Source of the DNA: Streptomyces atratus
GTDB taxonomy: Bacteria; Actinomycetota; Actinomycetes; Streptomycetales; Streptomycetaceae
Direction: 5' to 3'
Assembly: GCF_014648655.1 (NCBI RefSeq)
Contig: NZ_BMRN01000001.1
Coordinates: 426,092-490,091 of the forward strand
DNA: 64,000 bases
Under the pieces are notes generated by a model. It was not told the DNA's origin. It saw only the letters and a list, made by a program, of their open reading frames with translations, and searched no databases. How positions within the stretch are numbered: position 1 is the first letter of the stretch; the number at the start of each line of letters is the position of its first letter. Positions 38,114 through 45,789 of the stretch are shown piece by piece. Position numbers and translations under genes: made by a program.

Positions 38114-38488
38114 ATGTCACTGCACGGAGAATTGACGGCGGTTCAGCACCGCCTCGACGACCTGGTCCGCACCGTCGGACGGCTGGAGTGGTGCGCGACC
38201 GCGAGGAGAAGCAAGACGGCGTTCGCCGGACCGCGCTTCCTGATGCGGATCGCCGAGCTGGACATGCACCCCCTGGATGCCGCCGCCGAGTCGGGACTCG
38301 ACCGGAAGGCTACGACCCGGGAGGAGCACGGGCTCGGCTACTGCAACATCACGAAGTGCCTTACGGAGGTGCGCTCCGAACACATCAAGATCACCAAACA
38401 ATGCGCGGAATCGAAGCCGGCGCCGGTTCAGAACAGCCCGACAAGTCTGACCGCCGGTGATCGAAACTTGCCTCAATCATGGCCATGA
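38114..38488 (+). CDS. Small hypothetical protein, possibly decayed
   Basis: A 124-residue frame starting ATG at 38114 after GAGAGCAAG. The first 25 residues (MSLHGELTAVQHRLDDLVRT then VGRLE) form a good amphipathic coiled coil, a start I associate with a family of small Streptomyces proteins. After that the sequence loses protein-like character, while a neighbouring frame shows compatible pieces (EEKQDGVRRTALPDADRR, PEGYDPG) and the first frame resumes with EEHGLG. This suggests two compensating indels in an old gene. It may be a pseudogene or not expressed. Its function is unknown. Confidence 0.4.
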   Translation: MSLHGELTAVQHRLDDLVRTVGRLEWCATARRSKTAFAGPRFLMRIAELDMHPLDAAAESGLDRKATTREEHGLGYCNITKCLTEVRSEHIKITKQCAESKPAPVQNSPTSLTAGDRNLPQSWP

Positions 38489-38550
38489 CCTGAAAGTTTG
38501 GGTGATCATCACCAGCAGAGCCCGCCGACGAGCGATCGCACGTGCACTCT

Positions 38551-38569
38551 CTGCGGGGCCACCCCGCAG
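38551..38569 (+). terminator. Small hairpin before the LacI gene
   Basis: CTGCGGGG and CCCCGCAG form a perfect 8-bp stem with a three-base loop, 62 bases after the stop of the small upstream frame and before the candidate LacI operator. Confidence 0.5.
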
Positions 38570-38607
38570 CAGGCCACCTTGCCCGTCCTCTTATCCGCGA
38601 TCTAGGG

Positions 38608-38621
38608 TGAATGCGCTTTCA
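38608..38621. promoter_or_regulatory. Candidate LacI-family operator upstream of the regulator gene
   Basis: TGAATGCGCTTTCA is a 14-base near-palindrome (six of seven pairs) with the central CG typical of LacI-family operators. It lies 65 bases before the LacI start. A sister site, TGTATGCGCTTACA, lies before the transporter operon at 41028; the two share ATGCGCTT. This points to autoregulation by the local repressor. Confidence 0.6.
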
Positions 38622-38686
38622 TAAGAGGGTCGGCAGCTGCAACAGCAGGTGCTTCGGTACGGAAGAAGAAGCGGACGGTCGGTCGA

Positions 38687-39742
38687 GTGAGCGCCCCAAC
38701 GGTGTACGACGTCGCCGAGCGGTCGGGCGTCTCCATTGCCACGGTCTCGCGGGTCTACCGCACCCCCGATTCGGTACGTGCCCAGACCCGCGAGCGGGTC
38801 CTCGAAGCCGCCCGCCAGCTCGGTTACGTACCCAGCGGGAACGCCCGGGGCCTGGCCAGCCGGACCACCGGCGTGCTCGGTCTCTGCTTCCCCGACTACG
38901 CCGACGCCGACGCCGAGGCCGACGCGGAGGCGGACAGCGACGCCGACGACGCGGTGATGCTCTACTCCGACCAGATCATCCGCGGCATGGAGCGGGCGGC
39001 GCGCCGGCACGGTTACGCGCTGTTGATCGCCGCCTCGCTGGAGGGCGGCCCCGAGAGCCTCGTCGCGAAGGTCGCGGGACGGGTCGACGGCTTCGCGGTT
39101 CTGGCACAGACCGTGCCGACCGAGGACCTCGAAGTGATTTCGCGCCGACTGCCGGTGGTGATGCTCGCCGGACCGCGCGAGATCGACCATCTCGACCACA
39201 TCGTCGTCGCGAACGCGGACGGGGAGCGCGAACTGGCCCGCCATCTGATCGAGGACCACGGGCTGCGCAGGCTCGCCTTCGTCGGGGGCGAGGCCGAATC
39301 CCCGGACGCCGAAGCGCGCTTCCTCGGCTTCCAGGAGGCCTGCCGCGACGCCGGGCTGCCGGTGCCGGACGAGCCGGACCTGCGGGCCGAGATGATGACG
39401 CAGGCCGAGGGCGCGCGGGCCGCGGAGGCACTGCTCGACCGGGAGACCGAATGGCCACAGGGCGTGCTGTTCGCCAATGACCAGATGGCGGTGGGCGCAC
39501 TGCGCGCGCTGGAGCGGCGCGGGGTGCGGGTGCCCGAGGACATCGCGGTGACCGGCTTCGACGGGATTCCGCTGAGCCGGATCGTACGGCCGCCGCTGAC
39601 GACCGTACGCCAGCCGATCCGCCAACTCGGCGAACAGGCCGTCGAGTTGCTGGTGCAGCGCCTGGGCAACAGCGGGCGCGAACCGGTATCGCTCATGCTC
39701 CCGGTATCCCTGATCCGCCGCGCGAGCTGCGGTTGCGGCTGA
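38687..39742 (+). CDS. LacI-family transcriptional regulator of the sugar locus
   Basis: A 351-residue regulator. The N-terminal helix-turn-helix and hinge are clear (TVYDVAERSGVSIATVSRVY followed by RQLGYVPSGNARGLAS). The periplasmic-binding-like effector domain contains QIIRGMERAARRHGY, VVANADGERELARHLIEDHG and the ending DIAVTGFDGIPLSRIVRPPLTT. An unusual Asp/Ala repeat (ADADAEADAEADSDADD) is inserted at about residues 68-84, near the start of the effector domain. The GTG at 38687 places the HTH at the normal distance from the N-terminus, though the ribosome site is weak. It most likely represses the downstream transporter and glycosidase genes until the sugar inducer is present. Confidence 0.9.
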   Translation: MSAPTVYDVAERSGVSIATVSRVYRTPDSVRAQTRERVLEAARQLGYVPSGNARGLASRTTGVLGLCFPDYADADAEADAEADSDADDAVMLYSDQIIRGMERAARRHGYALLIAASLEGGPESLVAKVAGRVDGFAVLAQTVPTEDLEVISRRLPVVMLAGPREIDHLDHIVVANADGERELARHLIEDHGLRRLAFVGGEAESPDAEARFLGFQEACRDAGLPVPDEPDLRAEMMTQAEGARAAEALLDRETEWPQGVLFANDQMAVGALRALERRGVRVPEDIAVTGFDGIPLSRIVRPPLTTVRQPIRQLGEQAVELLVQRLGNSGREPVSLMLPVSLIRRASCGCG

Positions 39743-39762
39743 CGGGGACGCCACCGCCGAGT

Positions 39763-39796
39763 CCGGGCGGATCAAGCCCGTCCGGCGATTGAGGAC
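39763..39796. repeat. Streptomyces-type intergenic repeat with hairpin between convergent genes
   Basis: The stretch around 39774-39796 (AAGCCCGTCCGGCGATTGAG and the next bases) is a sequence I have often seen downstream of Streptomyces genes. With CCGGGC at 39763-39768 it forms a short stem. It lies between the convergent LacI and esterase genes and could serve both as terminator. The repeat identity is from memory and needs a genome search. Confidence 0.5.
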
Positions 39797-39838
39797 GAAG
39801 CACCCGCCGGGCACCGTCGGCCACCACCCCGCCCCACG

Positions 39839-40828
39839 TCACCGCCCCAGCCGCGCCCCGAAGAACCCCCGCCGAGCGGCCCGCAGCTCCGCCACCTCCG
39901 CCGCCAGCCCCTCGTAATCGAAGTGCCCCGCGCTCAGCACCCGCAGCTCGCGCTCACCGGCCGACGCGTTGTGCACGGCGAACTGCCCCGGCGGCGGCAC
40001 CGAGGGATCGAAGAGCGCCGCAGCCACCAGCGTGGGCAGCTCCAGCCGCGTCGCGGCCGTGGCGGCGTCGAAGTACCGCAGCACCTCGGTGACCTCGGGG
40101 TGCTCCCGGTGGTAGCTCCGCACCGCCTCCCCGCTGCCCACACACGGCAGCGTGAGCCGCAACGGATGGTTGCCGAAGGTGGGCACGGTCAGCTGCGCGG
40201 CCCCGAACCGGTCGTCCCAGGGCAGAGCCAGCGCACCGAGCCCACCACCGAAGCTCTCTCCGAGGTATCCGAGCCGCGGGCCGCCCTCCCCGGGCGCCAG
40301 TTCCGGCACCAGCTCGTGCAGCGCCGACGCTGCGCACCACAGGTCCGCCACGCAGTCGCCGATGACATAGCTGTCGCGCGACTCGATGCCGTGCAGCACA
40401 TGGCCGTCGGCCGCGTCCGGGATGCCCGGATGCAGGCCACGCGCTCCCATGCCCCGTACGCAGGGCAGGATGGCCGCCGCCCGGGGCAACGGCAGCGGCA
40501 CGTCGGGGCCCGGCTCCTGCCGGCCTCCGTAACCGTGCCCGACGACGAATCCGTACTCCGCGCTCCCGTCGGCGGGCAGCGCGACCCAGCCCCCGAGCCG
40601 CACCCCGCCCACCGACGTGAACGTCACGCCGTGAATCCGTACACCGTCGCGCTCGTCCTCCAGCGGGCCGATCTCCGGCTCCGTGGCGACCTTGCGGGCT
40701 GCCTCGTACCGGGCTCGCCAGAAGGCGTCGAAGTCGTCCGGGGCGGCGGGAGCGGGGATGAGCAGCAGGTCGTCGAGCGTGTGCCCGTAAGCCGGATCGA
40801 AGGGGAAGTCATGTTCGAACGGAGCCAT
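39839..40828 (-). CDS. Acetyl-xylan-esterase-like hydrolase (CE7/AXE1 family)
   Basis: A 329-residue alpha/beta-hydrolase without a signal peptide. The N-terminus (DDFDAFWRARYEAARKV, then the VRIHGVTFTSVGGVRLGGWVALP block) is typical of AXE1/cephalosporin-C deacetylases. The nucleophile is in GESFGGGLG, the Asp in AALFDPSVPPPGQF and the His in SAGHFDYEG. These enzymes remove acetyl groups from oligosaccharides inside the cell. Several ATG/GTG starts are possible; 40828 (MAPFEHDFPFDPAYG) is the first that fits the family. It lies between the regulator and the transporter operon, divergent from the latter. Confidence 0.8.
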   Translation of the reverse strand: MAPFEHDFPFDPAYGHTLDDLLLIPAPAAPDDFDAFWRARYEAARKVATEPEIGPLEDERDGVRIHGVTFTSVGGVRLGGWVALPADGSAEYGFVVGHGYGGRQEPGPDVPLPLPRAAAILPCVRGMGARGLHPGIPDAADGHVLHGIESRDSYVIGDCVADLWCAASALHELVPELAPGEGGPRLGYLGESFGGGLGALALPWDDRFGAAQLTVPTFGNHPLRLTLPCVGSGEAVRSYHREHPEVTEVLRYFDAATAATRLELPTLVAAALFDPSVPPPGQFAVHNASAGERELRVLSAGHFDYEGLAAEVAELRAARRGFFGARLGR

Positions 40829-41011
40829 GATCACGACAATATCGCCCCCGCCCATGCCGGTGCAGACCATCGAGCACGCGGATCAACGCCGCGAAATAGG
40901 TCACATCGTTCCCAATTTCACAAACGTCACGCTTACCGTGCCAAGTTGAACATTCAGATGTCCAGCACGTTGCACGAGTGTGACCTAGCACCCTCTTGCG
41001 GATTCCTGAAT

Positions 41012-41055
41012 CTCTGTCGCAGAGTGATGTATGCGCTTACAGGCAGCGCATACAT
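41012..41055 (+). promoter_or_regulatory. Candidate LacI operator and dyads upstream of the sugar-transporter operon
   Basis: TGTATGCGCTTACA at 41028-41041 matches the site before the LacI gene. It is also part of a larger perfect dyad, ATGTATGCGC (41027-41036) and GCGCATACAT (41046-41055) with a nine-base spacer, so a second half-site lies to its right. Just upstream, CTCTG-TCG-CAGAG (41012-41024) is another perfect dyad. The cluster lies 27-70 bases before the binding-protein start, where a repressor would block transcription. Confidence 0.6.
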
Positions 41056-41081
41056 TCGGATTGCTCGAGGAGGAGCCCTCC

Positions 41082-42332
41082 ATGCCCCGCACCGCCAGAA
41101 ACGCCTCGATCGGTATCGCAGTCGCAGCCGCGCTCACTTTCGGTCTCACCGCGTGCGGCAGTTCCGGTGGCGACGACGTCGCCGCGGACAAGAAGCAGAC
41201 GCTCACCGTCTGGGCCATGGGGGCCGAGGGCGAGAAGCTCGCAGATGTGGCCAAGGTCTACGAGAAGGCCAACCCGAACATCAACGTGAAGGTGACCCCG
41301 GTCGGCTGGGACGTCGCCCACCAGAAGCTGGTCTCCGCGGCCGCCGCCGGCACCCTGCCGGACGTGGCGCAGATGGGCGGCACCTACATGGGCGAGTTCG
41401 CCGAGCTCGGCGTTCTGGAGCCGGTCGACACCAAGACGTTCAACGAGAAGGACTTCTTCCCGTCCGGCTGGAAGCAGGGCGAGGTGGACGGTCAGGCGTA
41501 CGGCGTGCCGTGGTACGTCGACACCCGCGTCCTCTACTACCGCACCGACCTGGCCGAGAAGGCCGGCATCACCAAGGCTCCGACCAACTGGAAGGAGATG
41601 CAGGACCTCGCCTCGGCCTACCAGAAGAAGGCCGGAACCAAGTGGGGCCTGTCCATCCAGCCCAGTGGCCTGGACACGGTGCAGAACTTCTACTCCTTCC
41701 TGTACTCGGCCGGCGGCGAGATCGTCAACGACAAGGGCGAGGCCGTCATCGACAGCCCCGAGGCCGTCAAGGCGCTCAAGGAGTACGGCTCGTACTTCGA
41801 CAAGGGGCTCTCCAACAAGTCCGTGCAGCCCGGCTACGACGTGGTGAAGGACTTCGGCAACGGCCGCGTCCCGATGTTCTTCGGCGGCCCCTGGCACGTC
41901 ACCCTGCTGAACGAGGGCCAGCCGCAGATCAAGGGCAAGTGGGCGGTCGCCAATGTGCCCGCCGACAAGTCCTCCGTCTCCATGGCCGGCGGTTCCTCCC
42001 TGGTGATCTCCAAGGACAGTGAGCACAAGGCGGCCGCCACGGAATTCATCAAGTACCTGACCGACACCAAGGGCCAGGCCGACTGGTACAAGCGCACCAA
42101 GGACCTGCCGGCCAACACCTCGGCCTGGACCTCCGGCGACCTCGCCGACGACGCCGACCTCCAGGTCTTCAAGAAGCAGATGGACACCGCCAAGTCGTCC
42201 CCGTCGCTGTCCAACTGGACGGAGATCACCGACAAGGTCGACCAGGCCATCGCCAAGGTCACCCAGGGCAAGGCGTCCGCCGAGGACGCGCTCAAGACGG
42301 CTCAGTCCGAAATCGAAGGCCTCGTGAAGTAG
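41082..42332 (+). CDS. Sugar-binding lipoprotein of a CUT1-type ABC importer (SBP family 1)
   Basis: A 416-residue binding protein: signal with lipobox LTAC and Cys25, then the SBP_bac_1 fold (LTVWAMGAEGEKLADVAKVY, LPDVAQMGGTYMGEFAELG, WYVDTRVLYYRTDLAEKAG, MFFGGPWHVTLLNEGQPQIK). The ATG at 41082 has GAGGAGGAG about 13 bases upstream. It heads an operon with two permeases and a GH1 enzyme. No ATPase gene is present; in Streptomyces such importers usually share the MsiK ATPase encoded elsewhere. Gene order resembles the cebEFG-bglC cellobiose locus, but the regulator and operator differ from CebR, so the ligand is probably another oligosaccharide. Confidence 0.9.
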   Translation: MPRTARNASIGIAVAAALTFGLTACGSSGGDDVAADKKQTLTVWAMGAEGEKLADVAKVYEKANPNINVKVTPVGWDVAHQKLVSAAAAGTLPDVAQMGGTYMGEFAELGVLEPVDTKTFNEKDFFPSGWKQGEVDGQAYGVPWYVDTRVLYYRTDLAEKAGITKAPTNWKEMQDLASAYQKKAGTKWGLSIQPSGLDTVQNFYSFLYSAGGEIVNDKGEAVIDSPEAVKALKEYGSYFDKGLSNKSVQPGYDVVKDFGNGRVPMFFGGPWHVTLLNEGQPQIKGKWAVANVPADKSSVSMAGGSSLVISKDSEHKAAATEFIKYLTDTKGQADWYKRTKDLPANTSAWTSGDLADDADLQVFKKQMDTAKSSPSLSNWTEITDKVDQAIAKVTQGKASAEDALKTAQSEIEGLVK

Positions 42333-42337
42333 GAGTC

Positions 42338-43330
42338 ATGCGCACCATGACCTCAAAGGCCGCGCAGTCGGCCAAGGTGCAGGCCGGGCCGGGGGCTTCC
42401 GAGTCCCCGGCCACCGGGCCCGCGGGTCGCCGGGGTGGCAAGAAGTCCTCGATGGGCGTGCAGAACCTGGCCGGCTGGCTGTTCTCCACTCCCTTCCTCG
42501 TCCTCTTCCTCGTCTTCATGGCGCTCCCGATCCTCGCGACGCTGGTGATGAGCTTCACCGACTTCGGGCTGCGCAATGTCACGCACCCGATGGACGCGAA
42601 CTTCATCGGCTTCGAGAACTACGTCAATCTGTTCAGCGACGAAAAGTTCCTCAAGTCGCTGTTCAACACGGCGTACTTCGTGGTGATCGGTGTCCCCCTG
42701 ACGATCTTCCTCGGGCTGGTCGTCGCCGTACTGCTGAACAACGGCATCGACCGGGCGCGGACCTTCTTCCGCGTCGGCTTCTACGCTCCGGTGGTCACGA
42801 CCATCGTCGCGGTCGCCGTGGTCTGGCGGTTCGTGCTCGACCCGAGCGACGGGCTCGTCGCGGGGCTCTTCTCCGAAGTGGGCCTCACCTCGCCCGACTT
42901 CCTGGGCTCCGAGACGCTCGCCATGCCCTCGATGATCGCGATGGCGGTCTGGCGCAACCTCGGCACGGTCATGGTGCTCTTCATCGCCGGCCTGCAGGCC
43001 ATTCCCACCGAGGTACGGGAGGCCGCGCGGCTGGACGGTGCCAGTGTCTGGCAGGAGTTCAAGGGCATCACCGTGCCCCTGCTGCGGCCGACGCTGCTCT
43101 ACGCCACGGTGATCACGACCATCGGCTACCTCAATGTCTTCGAGGAGCCGTTCGTGATGACCCAGGGCGGTCCCTCGGACTCCACGCTCACGGTCTCGCT
43201 GAACATGTACCGCGAGGGCTTCAACTTCTTCCACATGGGCTATGCGAGTGCCATGGCGTATGTCCTCTTCGTAGTGATCATGGGCATCACGGTGCTGCAG
43301 CTCCGACTGCTGAAGGACAACACGAAATGA
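42338..43330 (+). CDS. Sugar ABC transporter permease (MalF/CebF type)
   Basis: A 330-residue permease with six hydrophobic segments (first: LFSTPFLVLFLVFMALPILATLV) and the EAA loop EVREAARLDGASVWQEFKGITVPLL, characteristic of CUT1 importers. A poly-charged cytoplasmic N-terminus of about 45 residues precedes the first span. It starts five bases after the binding-protein stop. Confidence 0.92.
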   Translation: MRTMTSKAAQSAKVQAGPGASESPATGPAGRRGGKKSSMGVQNLAGWLFSTPFLVLFLVFMALPILATLVMSFTDFGLRNVTHPMDANFIGFENYVNLFSDEKFLKSLFNTAYFVVIGVPLTIFLGLVVAVLLNNGIDRARTFFRVGFYAPVVTTIVAVAVVWRFVLDPSDGLVAGLFSEVGLTSPDFLGSETLAMPSMIAMAVWRNLGTVMVLFIAGLQAIPTEVREAARLDGASVWQEFKGITVPLLRPTLLYATVITTIGYLNVFEEPFVMTQGGPSDSTLTVSLNMYREGFNFFHMGYASAMAYVLFVVIMGITVLQLRLLKDNTK

Positions 43331-44235
43331 GCGCCACCAGTGCACCGGGCGCCGTCTCGACGGCGCCGTCGAAGAAGCCCGGGGACATGCAGCCGTCCCG
43401 GCCGAAGAAGGCCCGCAATCTGAAGCGCCCCCTCGTCTACGTCCTGCTCTCGGTCGGCCTGCTGATCATGTCGGCGCCGTTCCTGTGGATGGCCCTCTCC
43501 GCGTTCAAGACGCCGCAGGAGCTGACCGCGAGCCCGCCGGTGTGGATCCCGACCGAGTGGACCCTGGAGAACTTCCGGGACCTGCTCGACAAGCTCGATC
43601 TGCCGCTGTACTTCATGAACTCGTTGATCGTGGCGGTGCTGGTCACCGTCTCGAACCTGGTGTTCTGCTCGATGCTCGGGTACGCCCTGGCCAAGCTGAA
43701 CTTCGCCGGGCGCAACAAGATCTTCGGCCTGGTTCTCGGCGCCCTGATGGTGCCCGGCAACCTGATGCTGCTGCCGCTCTTCGTGCTGATGAGCAAGCTG
43801 CACCTGATCGACTCGTACGCCGGTCTGGTGCTGCCGTTCGCCGCCGGGGCCTTCGGTGTCTTCCTGATGCGGCAGTTCATGCAGTCGATCCCGGACGAGC
43901 TGCTGGAAGCGGCCCGGATGGACGGCGCCGGTGAGTGGTACATCTTCTGGCGGATCGTGATGCCGCTGGTGAAGCCCGCCCTGGCGACGCTTTCGATCTT
44001 CACGTTCCTGGGCTCCTGGAACAACTTCGTCTGGCCGCTCATCGCGACCAACGACCCCGACAAGTACACGCTTCCGGTCGCCCTGGCCACCTTCGCCACC
44101 GACCCCAACAAGGCGGGCGGGTCCAACGGCATGCTGATGGCCGGGTCCTTCCTGATCGTCCTGCCGGTCCTGGTCGTCTTCATCGCGCTCCAGCGGCACT
44201 TCACCCAGGGCATCGCGACCGCCGGCATGAAGTAG
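43327..44235 (+). CDS. Sugar ABC transporter permease (MalG/CebG type)
   Basis: A 302-residue permease with the first span LLSVGLLIMSAPFLWMALSAF, the EAA loop ELLEAARMDGAGEWYIFWRIVMPLVKP and the MalG-like end FIALQRHFTQGIATAGMK. Its ATG overlaps the previous stop (ATGA). Together with the MalF-type partner it forms the pore. Confidence 0.93.
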   Translation: MSATSAPGAVSTAPSKKPGDMQPSRPKKARNLKRPLVYVLLSVGLLIMSAPFLWMALSAFKTPQELTASPPVWIPTEWTLENFRDLLDKLDLPLYFMNSLIVAVLVTVSNLVFCSMLGYALAKLNFAGRNKIFGLVLGALMVPGNLMLLPLFVLMSKLHLIDSYAGLVLPFAAGAFGVFLMRQFMQSIPDELLEAARMDGAGEWYIFWRIVMPLVKPALATLSIFTFLGSWNNFVWPLIATNDPDKYTLPVALATFATDPNKAGGSNGMLMAGSFLIVLPVLVVFIALQRHFTQGIATAGMK

Positions 44236-44345
44236 CCGTCCCCCTGGGCAGGCCGGCCCGTCCCGGCCGCCCCACCGAAACGTACGAGGCCGCACCCCGC
44301 ACCCCCGCCGGCCACACCCCTTCATCACCAGAAAGACAGTTTGCG

Positions 44346-45548
44346 ATGACTCACACCCAGGTCCCGTTCCCCGAAGGCTTCCTGTGGGGTGCCTCCACGG
44401 CCGCCCACCAGATCGAGGGCAACAACACCAACAGCGACTGGTGGGTCAAGGAGCACGCCGCGGGCACCCACATCCAGGAGCCCAGCCTGGACGCCTGCGA
44501 CAGCTACCACCGCTGGCACGAGGACATGGACACGCTGGCCGGTCTGGGCTTCACCGACTACCGGTTCTCCATCGAGTGGGCGCGGATCGAACCGGCCGAG
44601 GGCCAGTTCTCCCGGGCCGAACTCGCCCACTACCGCCGCATGGTCGAGGGCGCCGTCGAGCGCGGCCTGCGCCCCATGATCACCCTGCACCACTTCACCG
44701 TGCCGCAGTGGTTCGAGGCGCGCGGCGGCTGGACCGCCGACGGCGCGGTCGAGCTCTTCGCCCGCTACGTCGCGGCCTGCGCACCGGTGATCGGCGAGGG
44801 CGTCAGCCACGTCTGCACCATCAATGAGCCGAACATGATCGCCGTGATGGCGGGCCAGGCCAAGCGGGGCGACAACAGCTTCCCGCCCGCCGGTCTGCCG
44901 ACCCCCGACGACGAGACCACCCAGGCCGTCATCGCCGCGCACCACGCGGCCGTCAAGGAGGTCAGGGCGATCGACGCCGGCATCCAGGTCGGCTGGACCA
45001 TCGCCAACCAGGTCTACCAGGCCCTGCCCGGCGCCGAGGAGGTCACCGCGGCCTACCGTCACCCCCGCGAGGACATCTTCATCGAGGCCGCCCGCGGCGA
45101 CGACTGGATCGGTGTGCAGTCCTACACCCGGACCAAGATCGGCACCGAGGGCCCCATACCCACGGCCGACGGCGTCGAGCGCACCCTCACGCAGTGGGAG
45201 TACTACCCCTGCGCGGTCGGCTACGCGCTGCGCCACACCGCCGAGGTCGTCGGCAAGGACGTGCCGCTGATCGTGACCGAGAACGGCATCGCGACCGACG
45301 ACGACAGCCGCCGGATCGACTACTACACCGGCGCTCTGAACGAGGTCGCGTCCGCGCTGGAGGACGGCCTGAACATCCAGGGCTACCTGGCCTGGAGCGC
45401 GCTCGACAACTACGAGTGGGGCTCCTACAAGCCGACCTTCGGTCTGATCGGCTGGAACCCGGAGACCTTCGAGCGCCTGCCCAAGCCGTCCGCCGTCTGG
45501 CTGGGCGAGATGGGCCGCACGCGCGCACTGCCGCGCATCGCCGACTGA
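44346..45548 (+). CDS. GH1 beta-glucosidase/beta-glycosidase (intracellular)
   Basis: A 400-residue GH1 enzyme, about 50-80 residues shorter than common family members. Start signature FPEGFLWGASTAAHQIEGN; acid/base Glu161 in TINEPN; nucleophile Glu312 in VTENG; the substrate-binding end region DNYEWGSYKPTFGLIGW. No signal peptide, so it hydrolyses imported oligosaccharides in the cytoplasm. The ATG at 44346 lies 110 bases after the permease stop; an inverted repeat with a 15-bp stem after the gene ends the operon. Confidence 0.92.
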   Translation: MTHTQVPFPEGFLWGASTAAHQIEGNNTNSDWWVKEHAAGTHIQEPSLDACDSYHRWHEDMDTLAGLGFTDYRFSIEWARIEPAEGQFSRAELAHYRRMVEGAVERGLRPMITLHHFTVPQWFEARGGWTADGAVELFARYVAACAPVIGEGVSHVCTINEPNMIAVMAGQAKRGDNSFPPAGLPTPDDETTQAVIAAHHAAVKEVRAIDAGIQVGWTIANQVYQALPGAEEVTAAYRHPREDIFIEAARGDDWIGVQSYTRTKIGTEGPIPTADGVERTLTQWEYYPCAVGYALRHTAEVVGKDVPLIVTENGIATDDDSRRIDYYTGALNEVASALEDGLNIQGYLAWSALDNYEWGSYKPTFGLIGWNPETFERLPKPSAVWLGEMGRTRALPRIAD

Positions 45549-45588
45549 CGTCGGCCCCCGACCGGGAGCGACCTGACAGCTCCCGCCC

Positions 45589-45630
45589 GTACGGGAACCG
45601 GCGGTACCTGACGGACGCCGGTTCCCGTAC
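45589..45630 (+). terminator. Terminator of the sugar-transporter operon
   Basis: GTACGGGAACCGGCG (45589-45603) pairs perfectly with CGCCGGTTCCCGTAC (45616-45630), a 15-bp stem with a 12-base loop, 40 bases after the GH1 stop. It separates the GH1 gene from the following secreted enzyme. Confidence 0.85.
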
Positions 45631-45789
45631 AGCTCTGCCCGCGCGCGGCGCCGCCCGTGTCCAGCTCCGCCCACGTGCGGCGCCCGCGCGGGTGCCGCAC
45701 GTATCACGGCGCCCCGCGCCCTCAGTCACGACCGACGAACGAAATCCGCCCACCGCCCACAGTCGGTGGCTCTTCTTCGAGGGGTTCTG

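Noticed and set aside
41082..45548. Assignment as cebEFG-bglC
   Set aside because: Order matches, but the regulator differs from CebR and no TGGGAGCGCTCCCA box is present, so I did not use the ceb names.
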